This document shows positions 51,979 to 59,563 of a stretch of 64,000 bases of DNA, piece after piece (position 1 is the stretch's first letter; each line of letters begins with the position of its first letter). The stretch is from CAWUFC02 sp963921335 (GTDB lineage: Bacteria > Pseudomonadota > Gammaproteobacteria > Pseudomonadales > Halieaceae), in NCBI GenBank assembly GCA_963921335.3, contig CAWUFC020000001.1, forward strand, positions 248,001 through 312,000. The letters are read 5' to 3'. A model generated the notes under the pieces. It was not told where the DNA came from and made no database searches. It worked only from the letters and a program-made list of their open reading frames with translations. A program made the translations under genes and the position numbers.

Positions 51979-52641
51979 TTACTGTGCCTGCAGACGCAGG
52001 AAGGGGTTCAATACCCGGTAATTCCAGGGGGTGAAGCGAATCGGGGCGTCCAGAACGCCGACACAGATGCAGTCTGTAGTGCGAGCCGCAGTCGGCGTAT
52101 GCTCATGCTCTGCATCACGCATAATGAAATCGCCCTGCTGATAGAGGCCCTCTTCATCAGAGAAGCTGCCTTCCAGCACCAGGGTCAGCTCAGTGCCACG
52201 GTGAGTGTGGCGCGGAATGCTGCCGCCAGCCTTGATGTGATACAGCGAAAACTCGTGGCTGCGGTCGCCGGTACGCACACGGCTGATCTGCAGTTCGGAA
52301 TTAACCCGATCCCAATCCAGATCGCGATACTCGCCGGTCATTAGTCGCTGCATCAGGGCAGGTGAATCATCCGCTGCAGGAGTGGTGCTCTCATAGCTCA
52401 GAGGCGCATCTTCATCCAACCTGGCCATCACACTGTCCAGCAGGCTGGCATCCACACTTTGCGGCGCCAGCTTTTCAAACAGACTGCCGCCCAATTGCTG
52501 CAGGCGCTGTGTCTGCCGCCGGCAGTGCTCACAGTAATTCAGATGCAGGGACACACAGGCCGACTGTGCCAGTGGCAGAGTACCCGCCGCAAACTCGTTG
52601 AGAATACGGCTGTCCGGATGATGATTAACTTGCGCGTTCAT
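51979..52641 (-). CDS. chrR: Anti-sigma factor ChrR (zinc, cupin)
   Basis: ChrR holds RpoE inactive and releases it after singlet oxygen or related stress. The 220-residue protein has the N-terminal zinc anti-sigma domain with His8, His33, Cys37 and Cys40, offset by two from the known ligands of the Rhodobacter sphaeroides protein. A C-terminal cupin (about 110-200) follows, with HTHRGTELTLVLEGSFSDE and HEHTP as metal ligands. It overlaps the sigma factor gene by 17 bases, so the pair is translationally coupled and should be made in step. Confidence 0.93.
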   Translation of the reverse strand: MNAQVNHHPDSRILNEFAAGTLPLAQSACVSLHLNYCEHCRRQTQRLQQLGGSLFEKLAPQSVDASLLDSVMARLDEDAPLSYESTTPAADDSPALMQRLMTGEYRDLDWDRVNSELQISRVRTGDRSHEFSLYHIKAGGSIPRHTHRGTELTLVLEGSFSDEEGLYQQGDFIMRDAEHEHTPTAARTTDCICVGVLDAPIRFTPWNYRVLNPFLRLQAQ

Positions 52642-53251
52642 GTTCTAACTGTACCTGTAGCTTTTGCATTGCGAGCCTGACTCGCGATTTAACCGTACCC
52701 AGGGGCAGGTCGAGTTCTTCGGCCACTTCAGAGTGGGACTTACCTTCCATATACACCTTGGCGAGGATCTGCGCCTGCTCGAAGGGCAGCTCCCCAATCA
52801 ACTCACGAACCCTGAGTGCGCTGCGACGTTCCTGCACCGCCACAAAGGGCTCATCTTCATCGCTCTCGGTCCAGATATCGTCGGCGCTCAGTGGCGTGTC
52901 GAATTTCTGCAGCCGGCGATACATATCAGTCCGGCAATTCCGGGCGATCGTGTAAATCCACGTGCTGGCTGCTGCTTTCCCCGCATTGTAGGCGGAAGCT
53001 TTCTGCCAGACCTTCAGCATCACCTCTTGCACCAGCTCGTCGGCGTGATTGGCAGAGAGTGTAGACCCATTCATCGCAAACGCTTTTACAAGCGGCGCGA
53101 AGTGCTCGAACAAACTGGCAAAGGCGCTTCTGTCCTGAGTCTGCCCGACTTGCTGAAGGCACAGACTCCACTCGTCATTGCGATTGCCTTGAGCATCGAC
53201 CTGGATCTGGGGCTGCATGCCGTCGTCGTCCTCGGGTGGTTTTTCCGTCAT
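52625..53251 (-). CDS. rpoE: ECF sigma factor RpoE (ECF11, ChrR-controlled)
   Basis: This group IV sigma factor has region 2 (FEHFAPLVKAFAM to STWIYTIARNCRTDMYRRL) and region 4 (LPFEQAQILAKVYMEGKSHSEVAEELDLPLGTVKSRVRLAM). The chrR gene next to it marks the ECF11 type, which answers singlet oxygen in other proteobacteria. The ATG at 53251 gives 208 residues. An ATG at 53218 preceded by GAGGA is a serious alternative, since the predicted promoter at 53261-53289 would start the message within a few bases of 53251. Residues before about 30 are poorly conserved, so both starts leave the core intact. Confidence 0.92.
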   Translation of the reverse strand: MTEKPPEDDDGMQPQIQVDAQGNRNDEWSLCLQQVGQTQDRSAFASLFEHFAPLVKAFAMNGSTLSANHADELVQEVMLKVWQKASAYNAGKAAASTWIYTIARNCRTDMYRRLQKFDTPLSADDIWTESDEDEPFVAVQERRSALRVRELIGELPFEQAQILAKVYMEGKSHSEVAEELDLPLGTVKSRVRLAMQKLQVQLEHERAS

Positions 53252-53260
53252 TGTTTGTCT

Positions 53261-53289
53261 CTTTACGCAGGCTGTTAGGGATCGGACCA
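53261..53289 (-). promoter_or_regulatory. Candidate RpoE-dependent promoter of rpoE-chrR
   Basis: On the minus strand TGGTCC (53289-53284), an 18-base spacer and TAAAG (53265-53261) match the pattern of the divergent promoter at 53314-53342 (TGATCC-N18-TAAAT). It would make the sigma factor autoregulated. The predicted start is only about 3 bases before the ATG at 53251. Confidence 0.45.
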
Positions 53290-53313
53290 ACAAAAATTCA
53301 AGGCCTTTTCCAA

Positions 53314-53342
53314 TGATCCGCTAAGTTTAGCCCCCCGTAAAT
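53314..53342 (+). promoter_or_regulatory. RpoE (ECF11)-type promoter of the lipid operon
   Basis: TGATCC (53314-53319), an 18-base spacer and TAAAT (53338-53342) fit the TGATCC / TAAG-A form known for RpoE in Rhodobacter sphaeroides. Initiation near 53349 leaves a leader of about 23 bases before the ATG at 53372. Confidence 0.65.
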
Positions 53343-53371
53343 AGGGACAAAACCCAGTCACAGGCAAAACT

Positions 53372-54637
53372 ATGAAAATCGCTGTTATTGGCTCAGGCAT
53401 TTCTGGCCTGGCCTGCGCCCACTACCTGCATCAACACCACGAGGTGCACCTGTTCGAGGCGGACCGTCGCATCGGCGGGCACACCGCCACTGTAGACGTG
53501 GCCATGGGGGGGCGGCGCTTTGCTGTAGACACCGGCTTCATCGTCTACAACGACTGGACCTACCCCAATTTTATTGCCCTGATGGACAAACTGGGCGTGA
53601 CAAGCAAGCCCTCACGCATGAGTTTCAGCGTCAGCGACGAGGACACCGGGCTGGAATATGCCGGATCAAACCTGAATACACTGTTTGCCCAGCGCAAGAA
53701 CCTGGTGTCTCCCAGGTTTTGGGGCATGCTGCGCGACATCGTGCGGTTCAATAAAGAATCCGTGCAGGATCTCGAATCGGGCCGTGTGGATGCAGCGACG
53801 ACGCTGGGAGAATACCTGGCCGAGAAGGGCTACGGCGAAGCGTTCATAAACCAGTACCTGGTTGCCATGGGCGCGGCCATCTGGTCCGCAGATACCCCCG
53901 TCATGCTCAATTTCCCCCTGCAGTTTTTTATTCGCTTTTTCAAAAACCACGGCCTGCTCAACATCCGCAATCGTCCCCAGTGGCGGGTCATAGAAGGTGG
54001 ATCCAGGGAATACATCAAGCCGCTGACCGCTGGTTTTGAGCACAATATTCACCTCAATAGTCCGGTGGAGAACCTGCGCCGCCTGCCCACGCACGTGGAA
54101 TTTTTTGTCAACGGCCAGAAACACATCTTCGATCAGGTGGTACTGAGCAGCCACAGTGACCAGGCCCTGGCCATGCTGGCAGACCCCAGCGACCTTGAGA
54201 AAGAACTGCTGGCCGCTATCCCCTACCAGGACAACGACGTTGTGCTGCACACGGATACCCGCCTGCTGCCGCGCAACGAACTGGCCTGGTCCAGCTGGAA
54301 TTACCTTTTGAACGCTGAGCGGGAACGTGCAACCCTGACCTACAACATGAATATCCTGCAGGGCATACAGGCGCCAGAAACCTTCTGCGTCACCCTGAAC
54401 CACAGCGAAGCCATCAACCCAAACAGGGTGCTTGGCCGCTTCAGCTATGCCCATCCGGTATTCACCGTAGAAGGCATGGCAGCTCAGGAGCGCTGGCAGG
54501 AGATCAACGGTGAGCGCACCTGGTACTGCGGTGCCTACTGGCGCAACGGCTTCCACGAAGATGGCGTATTCAGTGCCAAGCGAGTGGCCGATGCCATTCT
54601 CAGCCAGGCCGCTCCTGCCGCGAGCAACGCCGCGTGA
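53372..54637 (+). CDS. FAD-dependent amine-oxidase-like protein (COG2907 type)
   Basis: The 421-residue flavoprotein begins with the FAD dinucleotide motif VIGSGISGLACAHYL (residues 5-19) and FEADRRIGGHTATV, the NAD(P)/FAD-dependent oxidoreductase signature. The amine-oxidase fold continues to the C terminus (GAYWRNGFHEDGVFSAKRVADAI). Relatives sit in RpoE-ChrR-controlled operons with DUF1365 and Cfa genes; in R. sphaeroides a similar set makes methylated and furan fatty acids, where a flavoprotein acts as a desaturase. A lipid-modifying role here is therefore likely but inferred. Its stop overlaps the DUF1365 start by 4 bases. Confidence 0.88.
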   Translation: MKIAVIGSGISGLACAHYLHQHHEVHLFEADRRIGGHTATVDVAMGGRRFAVDTGFIVYNDWTYPNFIALMDKLGVTSKPSRMSFSVSDEDTGLEYAGSNLNTLFAQRKNLVSPRFWGMLRDIVRFNKESVQDLESGRVDAATTLGEYLAEKGYGEAFINQYLVAMGAAIWSADTPVMLNFPLQFFIRFFKNHGLLNIRNRPQWRVIEGGSREYIKPLTAGFEHNIHLNSPVENLRRLPTHVEFFVNGQKHIFDQVVLSSHSDQALAMLADPSDLEKELLAAIPYQDNDVVLHTDTRLLPRNELAWSSWNYLLNAERERATLTYNMNILQGIQAPETFCVTLNHSEAINPNRVLGRFSYAHPVFTVEGMAAQERWQEINGERTWYCGAYWRNGFHEDGVFSAKRVADAILSQAAPAASNAA

Positions 54638-55398
54638 GCAGTTGCCTTTATGAGGGCTGGGTGCGTCACCGCCGACGCAGCCCGCGCGTCCACGAGTTTC
54701 GGTACCGGGTGTTTATGCCCTACCTGAAGCTCGATGAGCTGGACGATCTGTTCTCAAAAACCTGGTCCTGGTCGCGCTCCCGCTGGGCACCGGCACGCTT
54801 TAAGAGAGAAGATTTCCTCGGTGACCCGGCTCAGCCCCTCGACGAAGCAGTGCGGCAACGAGTAGAAAAAGCCACCGGCGTTTATCCCAAGGGCCCCATC
54901 TATCTGCTCGCCAACCTGCGCTACTTCGGATTCAATATGAACCCGATTTGCTGTTACTACTGCTACGAGGAGGACGGCGAAACCCTGCAGTTTCTGGTAG
55001 CAGAAGTGAATAACACCCCCTGGGATGAGCGCCACAGTTATGTACTCCAGGCCGAGCCCGGCCAGCGCTGGCTGCGCTGCGAGTTTGAGAAAAATTTTCA
55101 TGTCTCGCCGTTTCATCCAATGGATATGAGCTACAACTGGCACAGCAACTCCCCGGCAGAACGCCTGATCCTGCACATGGAGAACACCCAGCAGGGAGAG
55201 GTCGTTTTCGATGCCAGCCTCGCCATGACAAGACACGAAGCGAGTGCTGCCAACCTGAATCGCTTTATTTGGTCCTATCCCGCCATGACCTTGAAGGTGT
55301 GCGGCGCCATTTATTGGCAGGCGCTGAAACTGTGGCTGAAAGGACTGCCCTTTTATTCTCATCCCAATCGCACAAGGAAAGTATTGACCAATGAATGA
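54634..55398 (+). CDS. DUF1365 protein
   Basis: The 254-residue protein is a full DUF1365 (COG3496) domain, with CLYEGWVRHRR and FRYRVFMPYLKLDEL at the start, the YFGFNMNPICCYYC block near 110 and KNFHVSPFHPMDMSYNW near 160. The biochemical function is not established; the genes are consistently next to COG2907 and Cfa-type genes in RpoE regulons. It overlaps both neighbours (4 and 8 bases), so the three genes form a tightly coupled unit. Confidence 0.9.
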   Translation: MSSCLYEGWVRHRRRSPRVHEFRYRVFMPYLKLDELDDLFSKTWSWSRSRWAPARFKREDFLGDPAQPLDEAVRQRVEKATGVYPKGPIYLLANLRYFGFNMNPICCYYCYEEDGETLQFLVAEVNNTPWDERHSYVLQAEPGQRWLRCEFEKNFHVSPFHPMDMSYNWHSNSPAERLILHMENTQQGEVVFDASLAMTRHEASAANLNRFIWSYPAMTLKVCGAIYWQALKLWLKGLPFYSHPNRTRKVLTNE

Positions 55399-56647
55399 TG
55401 TCAGCATCAGATCAGTCCAGTTGCGCCAGCGCAGTCAGCGCGGTATCGGCAGCAATATGGCAAAACGCGCGCTCCTCGCAGTTTTCGAGCGTATCGCCGT
55501 CGGCTCTCTCACTGTTTACGACGGTGACGAGACCCTGCATTTCACAGGCACCGAGGACCTCAATCACCCTCACGCCCGAATTCACGTCAATGACCATCGC
55601 GTGTATCAGCAGATTCTGGCTGGCGGCGCACTGGGCTCAGGTGAATCGTTCATCCAGGGCCAATGGTCTTCGCCGGACCTACCGGAAGTCATCCGCCTGT
55701 TCACGGCCAATATGTCTGTGCTGCAATCGATGAACGCCAGCCGTTCGCTGTGGATGAAGCTGGGGCTCAAGCTCGCCCACTTTTTCAACCGCAACACACT
55801 GGCGGGTTCGCGCAAGAACATCTCTGCACACTACGATCTGGGCAACGATTTCTTCTCTCTGTTTCTGGACGAGACGATGATGTACTCCGCAGCCGTGTAT
55901 CCGAGCCCCGATGCCAGCCTGGAGCAGGCTGCGGCGCACAAACTGGACCTCCTCTGTGACCAGCTGCAGCTGACAGCAGAGGATCACCTGCTTGAGATCG
56001 GTACGGGCTGGGGCGGCATGGCGGTGCACGCAGCCCGCCGGCACGGCTGCAAGGTCACCACGACCACTATTTCGCAGGAGCAGTATGAATACGCACTGCA
56101 GCGAGTCAAAGAAGAAGGCCTTGAAGACCAGGTAACGGTCTTGTGCGACGACTATCGCGACCTGACCGGGCAATACGACAAACTGGTCTCAATCGAGATG
56201 ATCGAGGCAGTCGGCCATCGTTTCTACCAGAACTACTTCAACAAGTGCAGCTCCCTGCTGAAGCCGAATGGTTTGATGGTCATTCAGGCCATTACCATTG
56301 CTGACCAGCGCTACGACCAGGCGAGCAAGTCGGTCGACTTTATTCAGAAATACATCTTCCCCGGTGGCAGTCTGCCTTCTGTGGAAGTGATCAGCCAGCA
56401 TATTGCGCAAGATACCGACATGCAGATCGTTCACTTGCGAGATATCACTGAGGACTATGCCAACACGCTGGCAGACTGGCGTGAGCGCTTCTTCAATGAA
56501 CTGGACACCGTCAAAGCCCAGGGCTTCGACGAAAACTTTATCCGCATGTGGGATTTCTACCTCAGCTATTGCGAAGGGGGTTTCCGTGAACGCGTTATTT
56601 CTACAGTGCAACTGGCCTTTGCCAAGCCGGGTTACCGCTTTGTCTAA
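55391..56647 (+). CDS. cfa: Cyclopropane-fatty-acid-synthase-like methyltransferase
   Basis: The 418-residue SAM-dependent enzyme adds a methylene or methyl group to unsaturated phospholipid acyl chains. Motif I is LEIGTGWGGMAVHAA (near 199-213), with NISAHYDLGNDFFSLFLDETMMYSAA before it, the Cfa hallmark, and QAITIADQRYD and FIQKYIFPGGSLPS further on. The Cfa family includes the methylases of the furan fatty acid pathway, so cyclopropane formation is not certain. It is the third gene of the RpoE-type operon. Confidence 0.9.
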   Translation: MNDVSIRSVQLRQRSQRGIGSNMAKRALLAVFERIAVGSLTVYDGDETLHFTGTEDLNHPHARIHVNDHRVYQQILAGGALGSGESFIQGQWSSPDLPEVIRLFTANMSVLQSMNASRSLWMKLGLKLAHFFNRNTLAGSRKNISAHYDLGNDFFSLFLDETMMYSAAVYPSPDASLEQAAAHKLDLLCDQLQLTAEDHLLEIGTGWGGMAVHAARRHGCKVTTTTISQEQYEYALQRVKEEGLEDQVTVLCDDYRDLTGQYDKLVSIEMIEAVGHRFYQNYFNKCSSLLKPNGLMVIQAITIADQRYDQASKSVDFIQKYIFPGGSLPSVEVISQHIAQDTDMQIVHLRDITEDYANTLADWRERFFNELDTVKAQGFDENFIRMWDFYLSYCEGGFRERVISTVQLAFAKPGYRFV

Positions 56648-57284
56648 GCACCTCGCACTGGCCCTGACCTGGCTGGCACTCCTTTGTGCCGGCCCGGCCC
56701 TGTCTGCCAGCGACGAGCTCAACTACAACATCAAAGGCGAGGCGCGGGATCTTCGCACCGGAGATCTCCTCTATCTGGAGTTTCACAGCTGCGATGAGCT
56801 TGGTCTGCTCTGTTCCGTGAGTTACCGGGGCGACGCAGGTGAAGTTTTCGCCGAGAAAAGCCTGGACTATACCGCAGCCGCAATTGCGCCACGCTTGGAG
56901 ATGAACGATATACGGCTGGCCAGGGAGTTACAGGTGGAAACCGCTGAGACGGGTGTTGTAGTCGATGCGGGTTTTGACAATTTCCTGCGCAGCAACTGGG
57001 AGGCCCTCGACAGAGGTGAGAGGGTCAAGTTCCCATTCCTCCTGCCCGGCAGGGATAAGCCGCTTCCCATGAGTGCAGAGCGTTCCAGCAAGGACTGCAC
57101 TCCTGAACTGCTTTGTGTGGAGGTGAAACTAAGCAGCTGGTTTTTAGCCGCGTTGACCTCACCGATTGAACTGAGTTACTCGAGAGACAGCCGGCGTCTC
57201 ATGCGCTATCGCGGCATCAGCAATCTGCGTGGCCCGGACGGAGATTCCCAAATGGTGGACATTCGCTACCTCTATCAGGATTGA
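56640..57284 (+). CDS. Secreted protein of unknown function in the RpoE-type operon
   Basis: This frame has a clean signal peptide (KHLALALTWLALLCAGPALS, cut before SDELN) if it starts at the TTG at 56640, which overlaps the cfa stop and gives 214 residues. A GTG at 56586 with AAGGGGG before it is an alternative, giving a longer leader. The mature part is about 190 residues, with four cysteines (in HSCDEL, LLCSV, KDCTPE and LLCVEV) that could form two disulphides. I do not recognise the family. Operon position implies a role with the lipid-modifying enzymes, perhaps in the periplasm. It converges on the helicase gene with a 10-base overlap. Confidence 0.65.
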   Translation: MSKHLALALTWLALLCAGPALSASDELNYNIKGEARDLRTGDLLYLEFHSCDELGLLCSVSYRGDAGEVFAEKSLDYTAAAIAPRLEMNDIRLARELQVETAETGVVVDAGFDNFLRSNWEALDRGERVKFPFLLPGRDKPLPMSAERSSKDCTPELLCVEVKLSSWFLAALTSPIELSYSRDSRRLMRYRGISNLRGPDGDSQMVDIRYLYQD

Positions 57285-59563
57285 GAGTAAGTCCACCAGC
57301 CCGGAAGTAGATCCCGATAAGCCGAGTCAGCGTAGCGGCTGTCGATTAGTAGGGCCTGACCGGTGTCTTCGGGACCACGAATTACTCGCCCCAGTGCCTG
57401 ACAGACCTTTAGCATCCCCGGGTAGCGGTAAGCGTAATCAAAACCAGGCTCCCCGCGCTGTTCGTAGTAATCCCTCAGAGCTTGCGTGGATCTGTTGAAC
57501 TGGGGCAACCCCACACCCACAATCACGACACTGCCGAGTGCATCTCCCGGCAGGTCAATACCCTCCCCGAACAGCCCACCCAGAATACAAAACGCAGCCA
57601 CATTGCGTTTTGCTCTCAGCGTTTCCACAAAGCCTTCCCGCGCCTCAATATCCATATCCGGCGACTGCACCAGACAGACCCGCAAGCCAAGTGAGGGCTC
57701 GATAAGCTCCAAAGCTTGTGCCATGTAGGCATATGAAGGAAAGTACACAATGCAGTTCCCTTCCACCACTGTCAGCCAGTTTGCAATGGCATCTACGAGC
57801 GCGGGCAGACTGCGCTGCCGCTGCTGATAACGGATATCGATGCGACTGTTAATGCTCACTCGGAGCTGGCCTGTGTCGAACGGAGAATCGATTGCACGGT
57901 ATACAGCGGATTCATCAAAACCGATGCGCCGGTTCAACCAATAACTGGGTTGTGCGGTCGCCGTAAACGCGGTGACCGAATCTGGTATCTTTTGGCGCTC
58001 CGCCAGCAAGCGAGCAGGATCAAGGCACTGCGCCCTGATCACCAGGCTCTGACTTTTCCCCGTCTTCTGCTCGAGTTCAAGGCGGAAGTCATCCCCCCAG
58101 TCCTGCAAAACACGCAGAAACTGGATCGCGCCGAAGTAAAAGTTGAGCAGGTCGGGATGCCCCTGCATCACGGCTGAATCCTGGGCCTGCTGCTCGCCGG
58201 CTTCGGCCACAAAATTGGTAAGCGAATAACTCAGTGATTCAGGCACCGTCTGCAGAGCATGAAATTCAGGCTCATCCCAATCCTCTTTTGCAAGCTGCAG
58301 GAACTGCCGGTTACATCGATCCAACGCCCGCTTGATTGCTCCGGAGACCCCGCGCCTGGCCGCCATTAGATCGCGCTTGCTGATCGTCACGCTGAACATT
58401 CCTAAAGCGCGATCAGGCAAGTTATGCGACTCATCCATTAGCACCGACCAGCGCGCTTGCCGGGCACTGAACCCTGCTGCAATGCCGCTGTAAAAGCTAT
58501 AAAAGTGGTGAATGTCCGCAATACACATGTCAGCCCAGGGCAGCAGGTCCACCGCTAACTGATAGGGACAAACCTCGTGTTTCTCTGCCAGCGCCACAAG
58601 CTGCGAGTGATTGAGTGTGTCTGTGCCGACCAGGGCGTCATGCCGCGCCTGGGGTAATCGGTCGTAGTAACCGCGAGCGAAGCGACAGTCATCCCCGTGG
58701 CAGGCCTTACCGGGTGACAGACAAACCCTTTCCTTCGCAGAAAACGTCAGGCTGATGTGTCTGAGCCCGCGTGAGCGCAGCTGTTCAACGGCTTCTTCAG
58801 CAGCGCGCGCGCCAACGGTTTTTGCAGTTACAAAGGCAAAGGCCTCATGCTTACCCGCAGCTATCGCCTTGATCGCAGGAAACAGGACAGCAAGGGTTTT
58901 ACCCAGTCCGGTAGGCGCCTGGGCCAGCAAACGGCTGCGCTGACTGATGCATTTGTAAACCGTTTCTGCCAGCTCGCGCTGACCCGCGCGATACTGGGCG
59001 TGCGGGAACTGCAGCTGCGTAATACTGGTATCACGCAAGACACGTTGCTTCGCCATCACTTGCAAAAAATCCACATAGCTATCGATGGTACGCTGCAGAA
59101 AGTCGAGCAACTCTTCACGACCGTATTGTTGGGTCAGCAGGTGTTCTTCGCCTGTGGTGAGTTGCAGATAACAGACCCTCACCGCCAGGCTCTGTAGAGA
59201 CTCATCAGCAAGACAAATCAGGCCACCGTAGAGCTGTGCTTGCGCCGCATGCACATAGCGAACATTGTCGGGCAGGCGTTCAGGGTCAACCCGTGTTGTT
59301 TTTATCTCTTCTACGTACGCATGTTGCGCATCGTAACCATCGGCCCGACCGCGCAGCAGCAGAGCGACGCCAGACAATTCGAAGCGATGTTCCAGCGCAA
59401 CTTCAGTTTTGTAACTGTCGGGACGATTGCGGTAGACCTGTGCGTGTCCTTCCATACCCTCGATCGCAGTAGGCGAAGGTGTGAAACGAAAGTCGATGTC
59501 GCCTTTTCTGCAGACAAACTCAGCAAGCGCTCGGACCGCCACTTTAAAATCAGCTGGATTCAT
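57275..59563 (-). CDS. XPD/DinG-type Fe-S helicase with N-terminal PD-(D/E)xK-like domain
   Basis: The 762-residue protein has a nuclease-like N-terminal domain (residues 1-190) with RGRADGYD (Asp75) and VEEIKTTR (Glu86, Lys88), the RecB/Cas4-like D...ExK pattern. A superfamily 2 helicase of the XPD/DinG class follows: Walker A APTGLGKT (215-222), four cluster cysteines (281, 288, 293, 332), DESH box (377-380) and motif VI QALGRVIRG. The Fe-S domain between Walker A and DESH is diagnostic. The ATG at 59563 overlaps the FAN1-type gene by 14 bases. The pairing suggests joint action on DNA crosslinks or branched DNA; this is inference. It may also remove damaged ends with its own nuclease. Confidence 0.85.
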   Translation of the reverse strand: MNPADFKVAVRALAEFVCRKGDIDFRFTPSPTAIEGMEGHAQVYRNRPDSYKTEVALEHRFELSGVALLLRGRADGYDAQHAYVEEIKTTRVDPERLPDNVRYVHAAQAQLYGGLICLADESLQSLAVRVCYLQLTTGEEHLLTQQYGREELLDFLQRTIDSYVDFLQVMAKQRVLRDTSITQLQFPHAQYRAGQRELAETVYKCISQRSRLLAQAPTGLGKTLAVLFPAIKAIAAGKHEAFAFVTAKTVGARAAEEAVEQLRSRGLRHISLTFSAKERVCLSPGKACHGDDCRFARGYYDRLPQARHDALVGTDTLNHSQLVALAEKHEVCPYQLAVDLLPWADMCIADIHHFYSFYSGIAAGFSARQARWSVLMDESHNLPDRALGMFSVTISKRDLMAARRGVSGAIKRALDRCNRQFLQLAKEDWDEPEFHALQTVPESLSYSLTNFVAEAGEQQAQDSAVMQGHPDLLNFYFGAIQFLRVLQDWGDDFRLELEQKTGKSQSLVIRAQCLDPARLLAERQKIPDSVTAFTATAQPSYWLNRRIGFDESAVYRAIDSPFDTGQLRVSINSRIDIRYQQRQRSLPALVDAIANWLTVVEGNCIVYFPSYAYMAQALELIEPSLGLRVCLVQSPDMDIEAREGFVETLRAKRNVAAFCILGGLFGEGIDLPGDALGSVVIVGVGLPQFNRSTQALRDYYEQRGEPGFDYAYRYPGMLKVCQALGRVIRGPEDTGQALLIDSRYADSAYRDLLPGWWTYSQS

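Noticed and set aside
51200..52021. 273-residue open frame on the plus strand across pntAA and the chrR end
   Set aside because: It is antisense to pntAA, and its composition is that of a shadow of Ala/Gly/Val-rich codons; no domain or start signal supports it.
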